A stretch of 18,931 nt of DNA from Chloracidobacterium sp. UBA6041 (GCA_002427845.1 DIYZ01000169.1:4301-23231); one strand, 5' to 3'; shown: positions 1 through 7,283, numbered from the stretch's first letter. Notes: generated from the letters alone by a model not told the origin. Made by a program: numbers and translations.

Positions 1-24
1 CGGATTTCTCCAGCCTCGACGAAT

Positions 25-44
25 CGACAAACTAAAGTTTGTCG
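25..44. repeat. Perfect inverted repeat just upstream of the DHFR gene
   Basis: CGACAAACT and AGTTTGTCG form a perfect 9-bp inverted repeat separated by AA (in practice an 8-bp stem with a TAAA loop). It is followed by GGACACTTTT, so it could end an upstream transcript, or it could be a dispersed hairpin repeat. It lies 10 nt before the DHFR ATG, where a ribosome binding site would normally be, and no Shine-Dalgarno is visible there. Two upstream frames are open from the window edge, one ending at 35 and one ending with TGA at 55-57 that overlaps the DHFR ATG. Neither is recognisable. Confidence 0.5.
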
Positions 45-53
45 GACACTTTT

Positions 54-551
54 ATGATCATCGGAATTGTGGCAGCAGACAGAAACGGCGCGATCGGCAA
101 AGGCGGGAAGCTGCCGTGGCACTACTCTGCGGACATGAAGTTTTTCAAGGAGACGACGATGGGAAACGCGTGCGTGATGGGTTACAGGACGTGGCAAACT
201 TTGAAGAAACCGTTGCCGAACCGTCTGAATATTGTTTTAAGCCGCAACTCTGAAATTGAGGCGCAGGATTCGGTAATGCTTCTGCGAGACGTGGAGTCGG
301 TGCTCTCAACCGCAAAGGATCTGAAATGCGATCTATTTGTGATCGGCGGGGAACAAGTTTATCGCTCATTTCTACCTTACATTGAGCAGTGGATTGTTAC
401 TGAAGTGCCTTTGACGGTTGCGGGCGCTGATGCGTTCGTGCCGGAGAATTACCTGGAAGGATTCAAATTAGCTGAATCCAGGAGACTCGACGAGGAACTT
501 ATGGTCTCATTCTACAATTCTCTTCGACGAGATCAGAAAAGCGACAACTGA
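54..551 (+). CDS. folA: Dihydrofolate reductase
   Basis: Reduces 7,8-dihydrofolate to tetrahydrofolate with NADPH in the cytosol, supplying one-carbon units for dTMP, purine and methionine synthesis. The product is 165 residues from the ATG at 54, normal for bacterial DHFR. Visible family marks are the N-terminal strand IGIVAADRNGAIG, the LPWH segment (residues 20-23), Asp27 at the substrate-binding acidic position, the NADPH-binding segment VMGYRTWQTL and the late VIGGEQVY motif. A TTG at 39 would add five residues, but the chain then begins unlike the family, so ATG 54 is preferred. No Shine-Dalgarno is seen and the start sits just after a hairpin, so translation may be coupled to an upstream frame whose TGA overlaps the ATG. 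In many bacteria thyA precedes folA, but the 50 nt available here cannot be assigned. Confidence 0.95.
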   Translation: MIIGIVAADRNGAIGKGGKLPWHYSADMKFFKETTMGNACVMGYRTWQTLKKPLPNRLNIVLSRNSEIEAQDSVMLLRDVESVLSTAKDLKCDLFVIGGEQVYRSFLPYIEQWIVTEVPLTVAGADAFVPENYLEGFKLAESRRLDEELMVSFYNSLRRDQKSDN

Positions 552-558
552 ATGTTCA

Positions 559-699
559 AAGAGCGGGGGCCTGCCCCCTTCCGGACCACGAGCCTTTCAA
601 GGTTGGACTTTGCAGTCAAGCCTGCCAGTCATTCACCAGGGCTGGCAATTTTCAAGCCTATTCAGCTCCAGGTTGGGAAGGGGGCATGCCCCCGCTCTT
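559..699. repeat. MITE-like intergenic element with 24-bp inverted ends
   Basis: The segments 559-582 and 676-699 are reverse complements with a single mismatch over 24 nt. Each arm is also nearly self-complementary around GGGGGC/GCCCCC. The 93 nt between them encode nothing recognisable. The element lies between the convergent DHFR and cystathionine beta-synthase genes. The whole 141 bp could fold into one long hairpin and might also end transcription from both sides. Size and terminal inverted repeats resemble a MITE or a dispersed palindromic repeat, but no target-site duplication or second copy is visible in the window. Confidence 0.6.
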
Positions 700-725
700 G
701 ATGCCAACTAGCCTATAATAATCCT

Positions 726-742
726 CGGGCGCTCGTCGCCCG
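726..742. terminator. Possible bidirectional terminator hairpin
   Basis: CGGGCG and CGCCCG pair across a 5-nt loop, followed on the plus strand by GCTTTAA. It sits 14 nt past the stop of the minus-strand beta-synthase gene and downstream of DHFR. The U-tract is poor, so the call is weak. Confidence 0.3.
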
Positions 743-755
743 GCTTTAACCGGTC

Positions 756-2138
756 CTAACCCAGTGGTCCTGTATTACTCAACTTCAGATCCAGCACATC
801 ATGCCGCGTGATGATGCCGATGATGCGCCCATACTCCTCAACCAGGACAGCCGGGCTCGATTGTAGTCGCCGCGTTACTTCTTCCGCACTGGCATCTTCG
901 TCCACAATTGGAAAGCTTGCTTCCATCACTTCGCTGACCGGCGCTTCCAGCAGCTGACGATTGCGCACCACCTTCGCCAGTACGCGGTTTTCTCTTAACG
1001 AACCCACTGGACGGCCTTCCTCGAGCACCGGTATTTGCGTAAGACCCAGCTCGTTCATTTTTGTCAGGGCCTCGCTGAGCTTGTCTGCCGGCGCCACTGA
1101 AACCAGGGATTGCGGCGCATTCGCCGCTTTCGTTCCACTTATCAAACCAGCGGTCATCTTCTGCGGTTCCAGCAGGCGCTTCTCTTTCAACCATTCATCG
1201 GAATGATGCTTCGACAAATAATGCTCGCCAGTGTCGCACACGATAAACACTATGACAGCGTTTTCGTCCAAATCGCGCGCGACTCGCAACGCCGCGGCCA
1301 GGTTAGTTCCGCTGGAGCCCCCGCAAAAAATTCCCTCCGAGCGTCCCAATTGCCGCGACATTTCAAAGGACTCACCATCTGTCACGTTAATTACTTCATC
1401 AACATATTTCATGTGTGCGTTCGGCGGTACCACTTCCTGACCAATCCCCTCGACGAGATAGGGCGTCGTTTCAATAATCTTGCCCGTGTCTTTGTAGGTC
1501 TTGAAAATGGAACCGTAAGGATCCGCGCCGATCACTCTGATCTTCGGATTCTTCTCTTTCAAAAATCGTCCCGTGCCCGAGATAGTGCCACCCGTGCCAA
1601 TGCCGGCAACAAAATGGGTAATCTTGCCTTCAGTTTGCTCCCAGATTTCCGGGCCAGTCGTGCGGTAATGAGCTTCCGGATTTGCCGGATGTGAATACTG
1701 ATCAGGATAGAAGGAATTCGGCGTCTCCCTCGCGATCCTTTGCGCCGTGGACACGTAATGATCGGGAGTGCCGGGCTTGGCTGACACTGGTGTGATTACG
1801 ACGTCAGCGCCCAGGGCTTTCAGGTAGCGCGACTTCTCTGTCGACGCTTTGTCCGTCATCACGAAAATGCATTTGTAACCCTTGACCGCGGCCGCCAGAG
1901 CAAGCCCGATTCCGGTATTGCCCGACGTAGCTTCGACAATTGTGCCACCCGGTTTTAATTTCCCTTCGCGCTCCGCCGCTTCGATCATCGACACGCCGAT
2001 GCGATCTTTTACCGAGTCGCCCGGGTTCAGGTTTTCCATTTTCGCCAGCACCGTGGCTTTGATGCCACGATTCATGCGGTTGAGTTTGACGAGGGGCGTG
2101 CGGCCGATCAAACCAAGTATGTTGTCGTAATAGTGCAT
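756..2138 (-). CDS. cbs: Cystathionine beta-synthase-type PLP enzyme with C-terminal CBS pair
   Basis: PLP-dependent beta-replacement enzyme expected to condense serine (or an activated serine) with homocysteine, or to make cysteine, in sulfur amino-acid metabolism. The 460-residue product has a fold-type II catalytic domain (about 1-320): the Schiff-base lysine in SVKDRIG (Lys44), the substrate loop TSGNTG (71-76), the PLP-phosphate loop GIGTGGT (179-185) and the GGSSG segment (273-277). A CBS-domain pair follows (about 340-450), which separates it from plain CysK. It lacks the N-terminal haem domain of animal CBS. GGAG lies seven nt before the ATG. A tandem 13-bp repeat lies upstream at 2169-2194. 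O-acetylserine-dependent cysteine synthase activity cannot be excluded from sequence. Confidence 0.92.
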   Translation of the reverse strand: MHYYDNILGLIGRTPLVKLNRMNRGIKATVLAKMENLNPGDSVKDRIGVSMIEAAEREGKLKPGGTIVEATSGNTGIGLALAAAVKGYKCIFVMTDKASTEKSRYLKALGADVVITPVSAKPGTPDHYVSTAQRIARETPNSFYPDQYSHPANPEAHYRTTGPEIWEQTEGKITHFVAGIGTGGTISGTGRFLKEKNPKIRVIGADPYGSIFKTYKDTGKIIETTPYLVEGIGQEVVPPNAHMKYVDEVINVTDGESFEMSRQLGRSEGIFCGGSSGTNLAAALRVARDLDENAVIVFIVCDTGEHYLSKHHSDEWLKEKRLLEPQKMTAGLISGTKAANAPQSLVSVAPADKLSEALTKMNELGLTQIPVLEEGRPVGSLRENRVLAKVVRNRQLLEAPVSEVMEASFPIVDEDASAEEVTRRLQSSPAVLVEEYGRIIGIITRHDVLDLKLSNTGPLG

Positions 2139-2168
2139 CCCGATTCTCCGAAACTGAGGTAGTGCCCG

Positions 2169-2194
2169 GTCAGATTTTGTAGTCAGATTTTGTA
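2169..2194. promoter_or_regulatory. Tandem 13-bp direct repeat upstream of the beta-synthase gene
   Basis: GTCAGATTTTGTA occurs twice head to tail (2169-2181 and 2182-2194), 31-56 nt upstream of the beta-synthase start. Identity and position suit a regulator-binding site or a recent short duplication in the promoter. The binding partner is unknown. Confidence 0.4.
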
Positions 2195-2288
2195 ACGCAA
2201 CCTGTCACTTTGCGCTCCAGCTCGCTGTTTGCTTTACACTACCCAAACTTTTGATTGGTCTATTTCTAACAGAACTTAACTTCCAGCG

Positions 2289-3551
2289 CTATTTGGGAAA
2301 CGTTCCTTCGCAGATTTTTTTTGCGATCAACTCGCCGGCGACGCGATGGCCCATCGCGTTCCAGTGACCGTTGCCGACGTCTACTCCAAATCCGTGCAGG
2401 AAAACGTTGTTGCGCTGGGCATGTTCCTGCAATTCCGGAGCGAGCGTAAGGACGGTAATTCGTTCACGCGCGCCCAGCGCCTTGATCCGATTGTCGGGAT
2501 AGAACAGATCCGTGATTCCGAACCGTTTCTTGAATGCCTCGCGCGAATTTGGATCGGGAAGTACCTGCGGACCATTACTGAGCGTGATAACCGCAAACTT
2601 TGCGCCGCCGGCAATCACTTCATCCCGCATTTCGATGAGCAGGCATTCAGTGACGCGCCAGGCATCACTCCACAACGCATTTTCCGGTTCAAGATAAACG
2701 AGGTTATCGGTGCCAAGCTCTTCCGATCGTGAAAAGAGTTCGGCCTTATGCTGCGAATCTTCATTCTCTTTTGGCGTTGTCGCTGCGCGTGGCGCTCCTG
2801 GAGATGGTTTAGCACGCCAGGAAGCCAAACGAATTTTCAAACCGTGATGACCCTGAATCACGGCCTGTATCACCCGTGAGTGGTCGCGAAACCACCGGCC
2901 TAAGCGGCTAACCCACGACTGGCGCATGACGAACGCTCGCGAATTCTTGTAGGAGTCGTTCAATGCGAGGCGGTTGTCCCGATACACGAAGTAGGGAATC
3001 TCATCAGTCTTCTTTAACTCGCGCAGATTATCGGTGATGTCGTTGTTTGTGGTGACCGCCAGCAACACTATGTCGGGAGAATATTTCCAGACCTGGTTGC
3101 GAAGCGTCAGCAGTTCCTGGGCGGTGCCGTAACCAGAAACTCCGAAATTAATGACCTCGATTTTTTTGCCTGCGAACGCGTCACACTCTTGCAGCTTTCT
3201 TTCCATCACCGACCAGAACGCTTCTGCTACCGAAACAGGAAAAGCTTCAGGGTAAGAATCTCCCAGGATGGCGATCCTAATCGTGTCTTGAGGTTTGACT
3301 ATCGCGTGTTCGCGATCGCGCAGGCCGTCGCTGTTAATGCGGACGTATGCTTCACCCTCTTTCCGATACCAACCTTCGGCGTTTGGTCGAAGTGAGTAAC
3401 CTCGCGATTGGTCCAACACATAAAATTCCGGATACGAATAACCAGCAATACGCAGCGCGACTTCCGCGATGATGCCTCCTGAGAGGAAGCCCATCATTAT
3501 TAGCAGAAGTTTTGGTCGGAGTTTTCTTAATCGCCAACGTTTCGCGTTCAT
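2289..3551 (-). CDS. SGNH/GDSL-hydrolase-like protein with N-terminal membrane anchor
   Basis: A 420-residue protein with a basic start and one hydrophobic segment (about 13-34), then a domain expected outside the membrane. SGNH blocks can be followed: ILGDSYPEAF with the nucleophile Ser99, FGVSGYG (136-142) for the glycine block, TTNND (167-171) for the asparagine block, and GHWNAMGH (395-402) ending in the catalytic His402. The Asp of the usual DxxH is replaced by Asn398, as also occurs in some relatives. A long variable insert (about 200-290) sits between blocks III and V. Family members hydrolyse esters or handle acyl groups on glycans and lipids; the substrate here is unknown. The ribosome binding site is weak. 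A second SGNH-type gene lies at the right end of the window. Confidence 0.75.
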   Translation of the reverse strand: MNAKRWRLRKLRPKLLLIMMGFLSGGIIAEVALRIAGYSYPEFYVLDQSRGYSLRPNAEGWYRKEGEAYVRINSDGLRDREHAIVKPQDTIRIAILGDSYPEAFPVSVAEAFWSVMERKLQECDAFAGKKIEVINFGVSGYGTAQELLTLRNQVWKYSPDIVLLAVTTNNDITDNLRELKKTDEIPYFVYRDNRLALNDSYKNSRAFVMRQSWVSRLGRWFRDHSRVIQAVIQGHHGLKIRLASWRAKPSPGAPRAATTPKENEDSQHKAELFSRSEELGTDNLVYLEPENALWSDAWRVTECLLIEMRDEVIAGGAKFAVITLSNGPQVLPDPNSREAFKKRFGITDLFYPDNRIKALGARERITVLTLAPELQEHAQRNNVFLHGFGVDVGNGHWNAMGHRVAGELIAKKICEGTFPK

Positions 3552-3698
3552 CTAGTCGCTCGGACAGGCAATGAGATTGACGACCCAGGGAACCAACTGA
3601 ATGTTCCGGTTGAAAGTGAAAAGATACCTTAAGCGAACACGGATAATCTTGTCCAAGGTCGGGCGCCCGGGCGCGGAGACACTCGCAAACATGCTGAA

Positions 3699-3730
3699 GC
3701 CCGGATGTGCTCTCCCCTTCACATCCGGGC
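3699..3730 (-). terminator. Strong hairpin downstream of the glycine-zipper gene
   Basis: GCCCGGATGTG and CACATCCGGGC pair perfectly over 11 bp across a 10-nt loop, about 60 nt past the stop of the minus-strand gene ending at 3791. No clean U-tract follows, so this may be a Rho-assisted or structural terminator. Confidence 0.5.
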
Positions 3731-3790
3731 CTCAAACAAGGTCATCGATTTTTCAATCGGCGACCGAGCTCAATATCGATTCAGACAAAC

Positions 3791-4234
3791 TTAGTAGCGG
3801 CGATAGCGGTCGCGAACTTTGTATGTATAGACTGCCGCGCCGGCGCCACCGGTAACGGCGCCGATGATTGCGCCTTTCTTTCCGCCGATAAGTCCTCCCA
3901 GGACCGCACCGCCTACCGCGCCCCCCGCAGTCGTGATTTTGTCGCGATGCTGGTTCCAGATGGCCCGCGTCCGGCTATAGCCGTTGCTATTGTTGTAATA
4001 TGGATCATTGCTATAAGTGTCGTTGCGATAAGAATCATTCCGATAGGCATCGTTGCTGTATGAATCGTTCCGATAGCTGCTGTCGCGATAGACGTTGCTG
4101 TCATAACGGCCATCGTTGCGGTCGTTGTAAACCGTTCGCGTATTCGCGCAACGACTACGCGTTTGCGCCGCAGCAGGGAGCGCCGCTATTGAAAGAACCA
4201 GAAGGGAAACAAAGGTTGCAATAAGTTTTTTCAT
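3791..4234 (-). CDS. Secreted glycine-zipper protein with YxNDx pentapeptide repeats
   Basis: A 147-residue envelope protein of unknown function. Residues 1-23 form a signal peptide (KK start, hydrophobic core, cleavage near AAA-Q). Residues 49-83 are about seven tandem pentapeptides of the form Y-R/S-N-D-x, rich in Tyr, Asn and Asp and without hydrophobic residues. Residues 103-134 form a glycine zipper (GGAVGGAVLGGLIGGKKGA...) like the YMGG/17-kDa-antigen type, which packs helices in or at membranes. The C-terminus is basic (RDRYRRY). GGAGG lies seven nt before the ATG, so the start is secure. A strong hairpin follows the gene. The repeats probably form a flexible periplasmic linker; that is inference. 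Confidence 0.75.
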   Translation of the reverse strand: MKKLIATFVSLLVLSIAALPAAAQTRSRCANTRTVYNDRNDGRYDSNVYRDSSYRNDSYSNDAYRNDSYRNDTYSNDPYYNNSNGYSRTRAIWNQHRDKITTAGGAVGGAVLGGLIGGKKGAIIGAVTGGAGAAVYTYKVRDRYRRY

Positions 4235-4452
4235 TTAAGCGCCTCCGTGGTGATCACTTGGCAACGTCCATGCCAGAAGCTCGGAAGCATCGACAGGAGG
4301 CGGAAATTACCCTGGCCACAAAGGAATTCGACGTCTCGCCGGCAGCCGCAGAAAATGTCGCAGGCTCGGCCGCCTACGATTCGGTGTGCGGCGATCCCGC
4401 TCGCGTCCCTTTTGGGGTAGCGTACTCAGTCTCGTGCAAGACATGAATGCCA

Positions 4453-4530
4453 AACGGGTAGGAGGCGGGGTCACCCCCGCCGTCCTCCCACACCACCGTA
4501 CGAACGGTTTCCGTATACGGCGGTTCATGA
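4453..4530 (-). mobile_element. Group II intron 3' end (domains V and VI), no reverse transcriptase
   Basis: Read on the minus strand, 4524-4492 forms a domain-V-like hairpin: ACCGCCGTA pairs with TACGGTGGT, with a two-nt bulge and a distal GAAA-type loop. The GGGAGG and GGCGGGG/CCCCGCC stretch that follows resembles domain VI, ending near CCTACCCG, typical of a group II intron 3' boundary. No intron-encoded reverse transcriptase or 5' intron sequence is found on the 5' side, where a peptidase E fragment begins instead. This is therefore a truncated remnant. The 62- and 73-residue frames here are translations of this RNA and not genes. The remaining sequence from 4236 to 4634 holds nothing else I recognise. 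Confidence 0.65.
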
Positions 4531-4634
4531 AGCAAATGGAGTCACGGTAGTTGGGCCAGCAGCAACAGCGTGCGACCGCGGCTGACCGTAACCACTCGGC
4601 CTCTGGACTAGAGCTTCTCTCCTTGCCGTGACCT

Positions 4635-5111
4635 TTGACGCAACCCTTGTCCTTTCTCTCGCCAGTTGCGCCGGCTACCCTCCGGGTGGGATTCGAGCAT
4701 CTCAGCTCTTATTCGCTGGGCCTGGCGAGTTTTCAGATCAATCCACACTATCTCGATGCGGATTCCAATTCTACGCACATGGGTGAGACACGCGAGAAGC
4801 GGATCCAGGAGTTCCTCGAGGAGAATGAAACGCCGGTTGTCGGGTTACGCGAAGGATGCATGACGCACGTGCAGGATGGAGTGCATCTTTTTAAAGGGCA
4901 GAACGAACGCATCTTTCGTCGGGGCCTCGAACCTGTCGAGCTCGAACCGGGAAACGCGCTCGACGGTTTAATTCAATACGGAGCCTGGGATGCTAAGGAC
5001 TGTTTGGTCGTGAATTCATCTCGCTTAACGGAGATTGGCCATACTGAGGTGCAGGCGCTGATGAGAACTTCAAATGGAGCGACTACGATCAAAACAAGTG
5101 TATTGACATAG
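4635..5111 (+). pseudogene. pepE: Peptidase E (S51) C-terminal fragment
   Basis: Residues about 27-107 of this 158-residue frame match the C-terminal part of alpha-aspartyl dipeptidase: SLGLASFQINPHYLDAD, then STHMGETREKRIQEF, then TPVVGLREG and RIFRRGLEPVELEPG. The conserved His of the active site (NPHY) is present, but the N-terminal half with the GxSxG-type nucleophile is missing, so it cannot be an active Ser-His-Glu peptidase. Full-length enzymes are about 230 residues. The first ~25 residues are not family-like, and the last ~50 (after EPGNALD) extend beyond the usual end without recognisable homology. It lies against the group II intron remnant, whose insertion or deletion may have removed the 5' half. 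Confidence 0.7.
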
Positions 5112-5132
5112 GTATTTGACCTTCGCTATGTT
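5103..5132 (+). promoter_or_regulatory. Sigma-70-like promoter for the secreted protein gene
   Basis: TTGACA (5103-5108) and TATGTT (5127-5132) are separated by 18 nt. A transcript starting near 5140 would have a ~100-nt leader containing a 6-bp hairpin at 5150-5164 (AGGGGC/GCCCCT). The match is by eye only. Confidence 0.35.
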
Positions 5133-5238
5133 GCTAGCGTCGATTCTCAAGGGGCGGAGCCCCTGCGCATCGCCTCTTGCCTGCTGGTTCCATCTCACTT
5201 CTCTAGTGTTTCAGTTTCTATTTTCAGGAGTGCGTCTT

Positions 5239-5832
5239 ATGAAAATCTGTCTGATTCTAACCTGTGGCCTTTTGCTTTTTTTCTCGACTACGACTCAGCA
5301 GCGCCAGGCAACGGCAGGGGGATTGCCACTGGTCATCTCGAACTCGGGCAAGCAGGCACCAGACCACGGTGGCCAAATCGATTCCAAGTACGACGGATTT
5401 GCTCATGAAACGGTTGCGACGCTCAGGAAGATGAGGGTCACCTGCGCGAGTACGAAAGGTAATTTCAAAGATACCTGCGTGAGTATGTCAGCTTCCCTTC
5501 ACTGCCCCGGCATTCAGCTTGACTACGTTCGGTATGCCACTCTGCAATTAGTGTTCGAAACAAAAGATTGGGACCAGCGACATCCACTTGACCAGCGCAA
5601 CCTGTCAGTGGTCGCTGATGGACAAACGCTCAGGCTTGGCCGCATGGAGTTGGTTAGTCAAAGTGTAGATACGCTCATGACCGAAACTCTGCAAGTGACG
5701 ATTCCCTATGAAACCTTCAAGAAGGTTGCGCTGGCGCAAGTGGTTGAGATGCAGGTTGGCAAGAGCAAATTTGAATTGCGAGATAAGAATCTTGCGGCTC
5801 TGCGAGATCTAAACAACCGCGTGAAACTGTAA
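5239..5832 (+). CDS. Secreted protein of unknown function
   Basis: A 197-residue protein from the ATG at 5239. AGGAG at 5226-5230 lies eight nt upstream, which makes this start far better than the upstream in-frame ATG at 5116. The first ~27 residues are a signal peptide (KICLILTCGLLLFF core, then a Ser/Thr/Gln-rich stretch and an Ala-containing site). The mature part is mixed alpha/beta with no transmembrane segment. It has Cys in VTCAST, DTCVS and HCPG that could form disulfides. I do not recognise the family. It is the only apparently intact gene among the fragments from 4.4 to 7.2 kb and has its own likely promoter, so it seems expressed and exported. Confidence 0.65.
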   Translation: MKICLILTCGLLLFFSTTTQQRQATAGGLPLVISNSGKQAPDHGGQIDSKYDGFAHETVATLRKMRVTCASTKGNFKDTCVSMSASLHCPGIQLDYVRYATLQLVFETKDWDQRHPLDQRNLSVVADGQTLRLGRMELVSQSVDTLMTETLQVTIPYETFKKVALAQVVEMQVGKSKFELRDKNLAALRDLNNRVKL

Positions 5833-5910
5833 GCGGAAAACCAGCGTCAAAGAAAAGCTAAGGACACCTCTAGTTGCCCGCAGCTTGTGCTACCAACACC
5901 TGGAAAAGAT

Positions 5911-5948
5911 TGGTAGCGGGGGGAGACTCGAACTCCCGACTGCGGAAT
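5911..5948 (-). pseudogene. Truncated tRNA 3' end (T-arm and acceptor with CCA)
   Basis: On the minus strand, GGGAG-TTCGAGT-CTCCC forms a perfect T-arm, followed by CCCGCTACCA. The 5' acceptor strand, D-arm and anticodon stem are absent upstream, and the acceptor 3' strand is one nt short, so this is no tRNA gene. Such fragments are typical of recombination sites left by integrases that target tRNA genes. A sister copy lies at 6820. Confidence 0.6.
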
Positions 5949-5971
5949 GAATGCACATCACAATCGCGCAA

Positions 5972-6567
5972 CTACTCTCTTGGCGAGGGCCTTGGTCGCT
6001 GCGAGTTTTTCTGCGTCCGACATCCGCTAACCGCGCGATACAGTCCGCCATCGGTCACGCACCAGAGGCAGTTATCGGCATCGAAGAGCAGCGCGTTGAC
6101 GCGGTTCGATCCCGGCGCGTCGCCGACCAGAAAACTGACGAACTTCGGCCTGGTCGCGGGTTCCGGTGTGCCTTGCCGAAGGGGAAGCGTTTCTCCTGAT
6201 CATCTAGCAAGCGGGACACTCCACCGCCGTTAGTACCCACCCAGAGATGTCCTTGCCGGTCCTCAGCAATCGCGTTGACGATCACATGCCCCAGCCCGTC
6301 ACGCGTGTCGTAGTTGGTGAACCGGTAACCGTCAAAACGGCTCAGACCCTCAAACGTGCCAAACCAGAGGTAGCCCTTCGCATCCTGATGAATGGCTTGC
6401 ACAGTGCCTTGGGCCAGTCCGTCAGGCACATCGTAGTGGCGCAGTGAAAGTTTCTGGGCAGAGACGAGCGGCACGCCGAGAAGGAGCGCAAGCGCCAGGC
6501 ACCCTACGGCGGCAAGCGTCGCACAGACGACGATCTGAGGTGAGTACCTTTGGCCCATCATTCTCAT
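5972..6567 (-). pseudogene. Frameshifted N-terminal fragment of a Reg_prop sensor
   Basis: From the ATG at 6567 the frame has a membrane/signal segment (VVCATLAAVGCLALALLLG) and then two clear two-component-regulator propeller repeats: GLAQGTVQAIHQDAKGYLWFGT with GLSRFDG, and GHVIVNAIAEDRQGHLWVGT with GGVSRL. These blades normally form the periplasmic sensor of hybrid histidine kinases. Near 6176-6180 the frame is lost. A third repeat (SNRVNALLFDADNCLWCVT, then GGLYRA) continues in another frame to a stop at 5972-5974. The rest of the sensor and the kinase are absent. An in-frame extension up to 6657 is possible but lacks family features. The fragment lies between two tRNA 3' ends. Confidence 0.65.
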
Positions 6568-6819
6568 TCCACAGCATGATACTGCGCTGTTGTGATGGCG
6601 AAAAGCTGATCTCATTACGATCCAAAGTTGCAAGGAGTCAGCATAGAAGGCAACCATTTAATACGTCGCAGTTTGCGGTTGCTGGGAGTGGACGAGTTCT
6701 ATGGCATTGTCCGATATGCGCTCAGATTTCTGTCACATCGTTCCCCCGCAAAGCGTTCAGCAGGCGAACAGTCAGTTGCACGTTAAGTTGTAAAGTCTTT
6801 GAAATGGTTGGAGAAGTAT

Positions 6820-6866
6820 TGGTAGCGGGGGGCGGGATCGAACTCCCGACCTTGGGGTTATGAACC
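6820..6866 (-). pseudogene. Truncated tRNA 3' half with CAT anticodon loop
   Basis: The minus strand reads GGTTCATAACCCC, AAGGTC, GGGAGTTCGAT and then CCGCTACCA. This is the 3' half of a tRNA from the anticodon loop (UUCAUAA, CAU, Met- or Ile2-like) to CCA. The 5' strand of the anticodon stem matches only partly, the T-stem no longer pairs, and no 5' acceptor strand is found. It shares the terminal 13 nt and most of the T-arm with 5911-5948, in the same orientation. The ~150 bp upstream on its strand hold a repeated octamer GGACACAA (6989-6996 and 7000-7007) and no gene. Confidence 0.6.
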
Positions 6867-7019
6867 ACCATCTCGGCAAAAACGTAAGTCTTTGCCTTTT
6901 CAAAAGTTGCAGCCACCGAAGATTTTCGAGGATTTTACATTCTTTCCCATTCTTTCCGGTCCTATATACGTCCTGTGCTGCTCCTTCTGGACACAAATTG
7001 GACACAAGAATTAAAGCGC

Positions 7020-7185
7020 TGCAAGATCTTTGTCGGCGCCAACTTCCACCGGCAGGATCTTCAAAGCGACTGTGCGATCGAGTTCAGTCGTGGCCTGCGC
7101 CAGATACACTTCACCCCATCCCACCTGCACCGATTTGCGAGCGGATTTCATAGCGGCCTAAGCGAGTGCCGGGAGTGATTGTCAT
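7020..7185 (-). pseudogene. Frameshifted N-terminal fragment of a Ser/Thr protein kinase
   Basis: From the ATG at 7185 the minus strand encodes MTITPGTRLGRYEIRSQIG and the glycine-loop AGGMG. One extra base in a C4 run (7114-7117 on the plus strand) then breaks the frame. In the next frame it continues EVYLAQATTELDRTVALKILP and fades after about 10 more residues. It aligns along its whole length with the start of the intact kinase at 9824. It lacks the catalytic loop and everything after the first ~55 residues. Confidence 0.7.
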
Positions 7186-7283
7186 TGTTTGGGACTACGG
7201 TCGCCGTTTTGAATTGTGCTGACTTGCCAGCGCCTTGTGTGCGTGGTCCCTTCCTTCCGTGTTGATTCGCATCCTCTGAAAGC

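Noticed and set aside
145..369. Minus-strand frame inside the DHFR gene
   Set aside because: Antisense shadow of a well-supported gene; no family features.
961..1694. Plus-strand frames of 81-194 codons opposite the beta-synthase gene
   Set aside because: Antisense to strongly conserved PLP-enzyme motifs; composition is Arg/Ser-rich as in shadow frames.
4258..4528. Small frames of 62 and 73 codons over the intron remnant
   Set aside because: They translate the domain V/VI RNA or its flank and show no protein family signal.
6820..6866. Intact tRNA-Met gene
   Set aside because: The 5' acceptor strand and a paired T-stem are missing, and the anticodon stem is only partly complementary.
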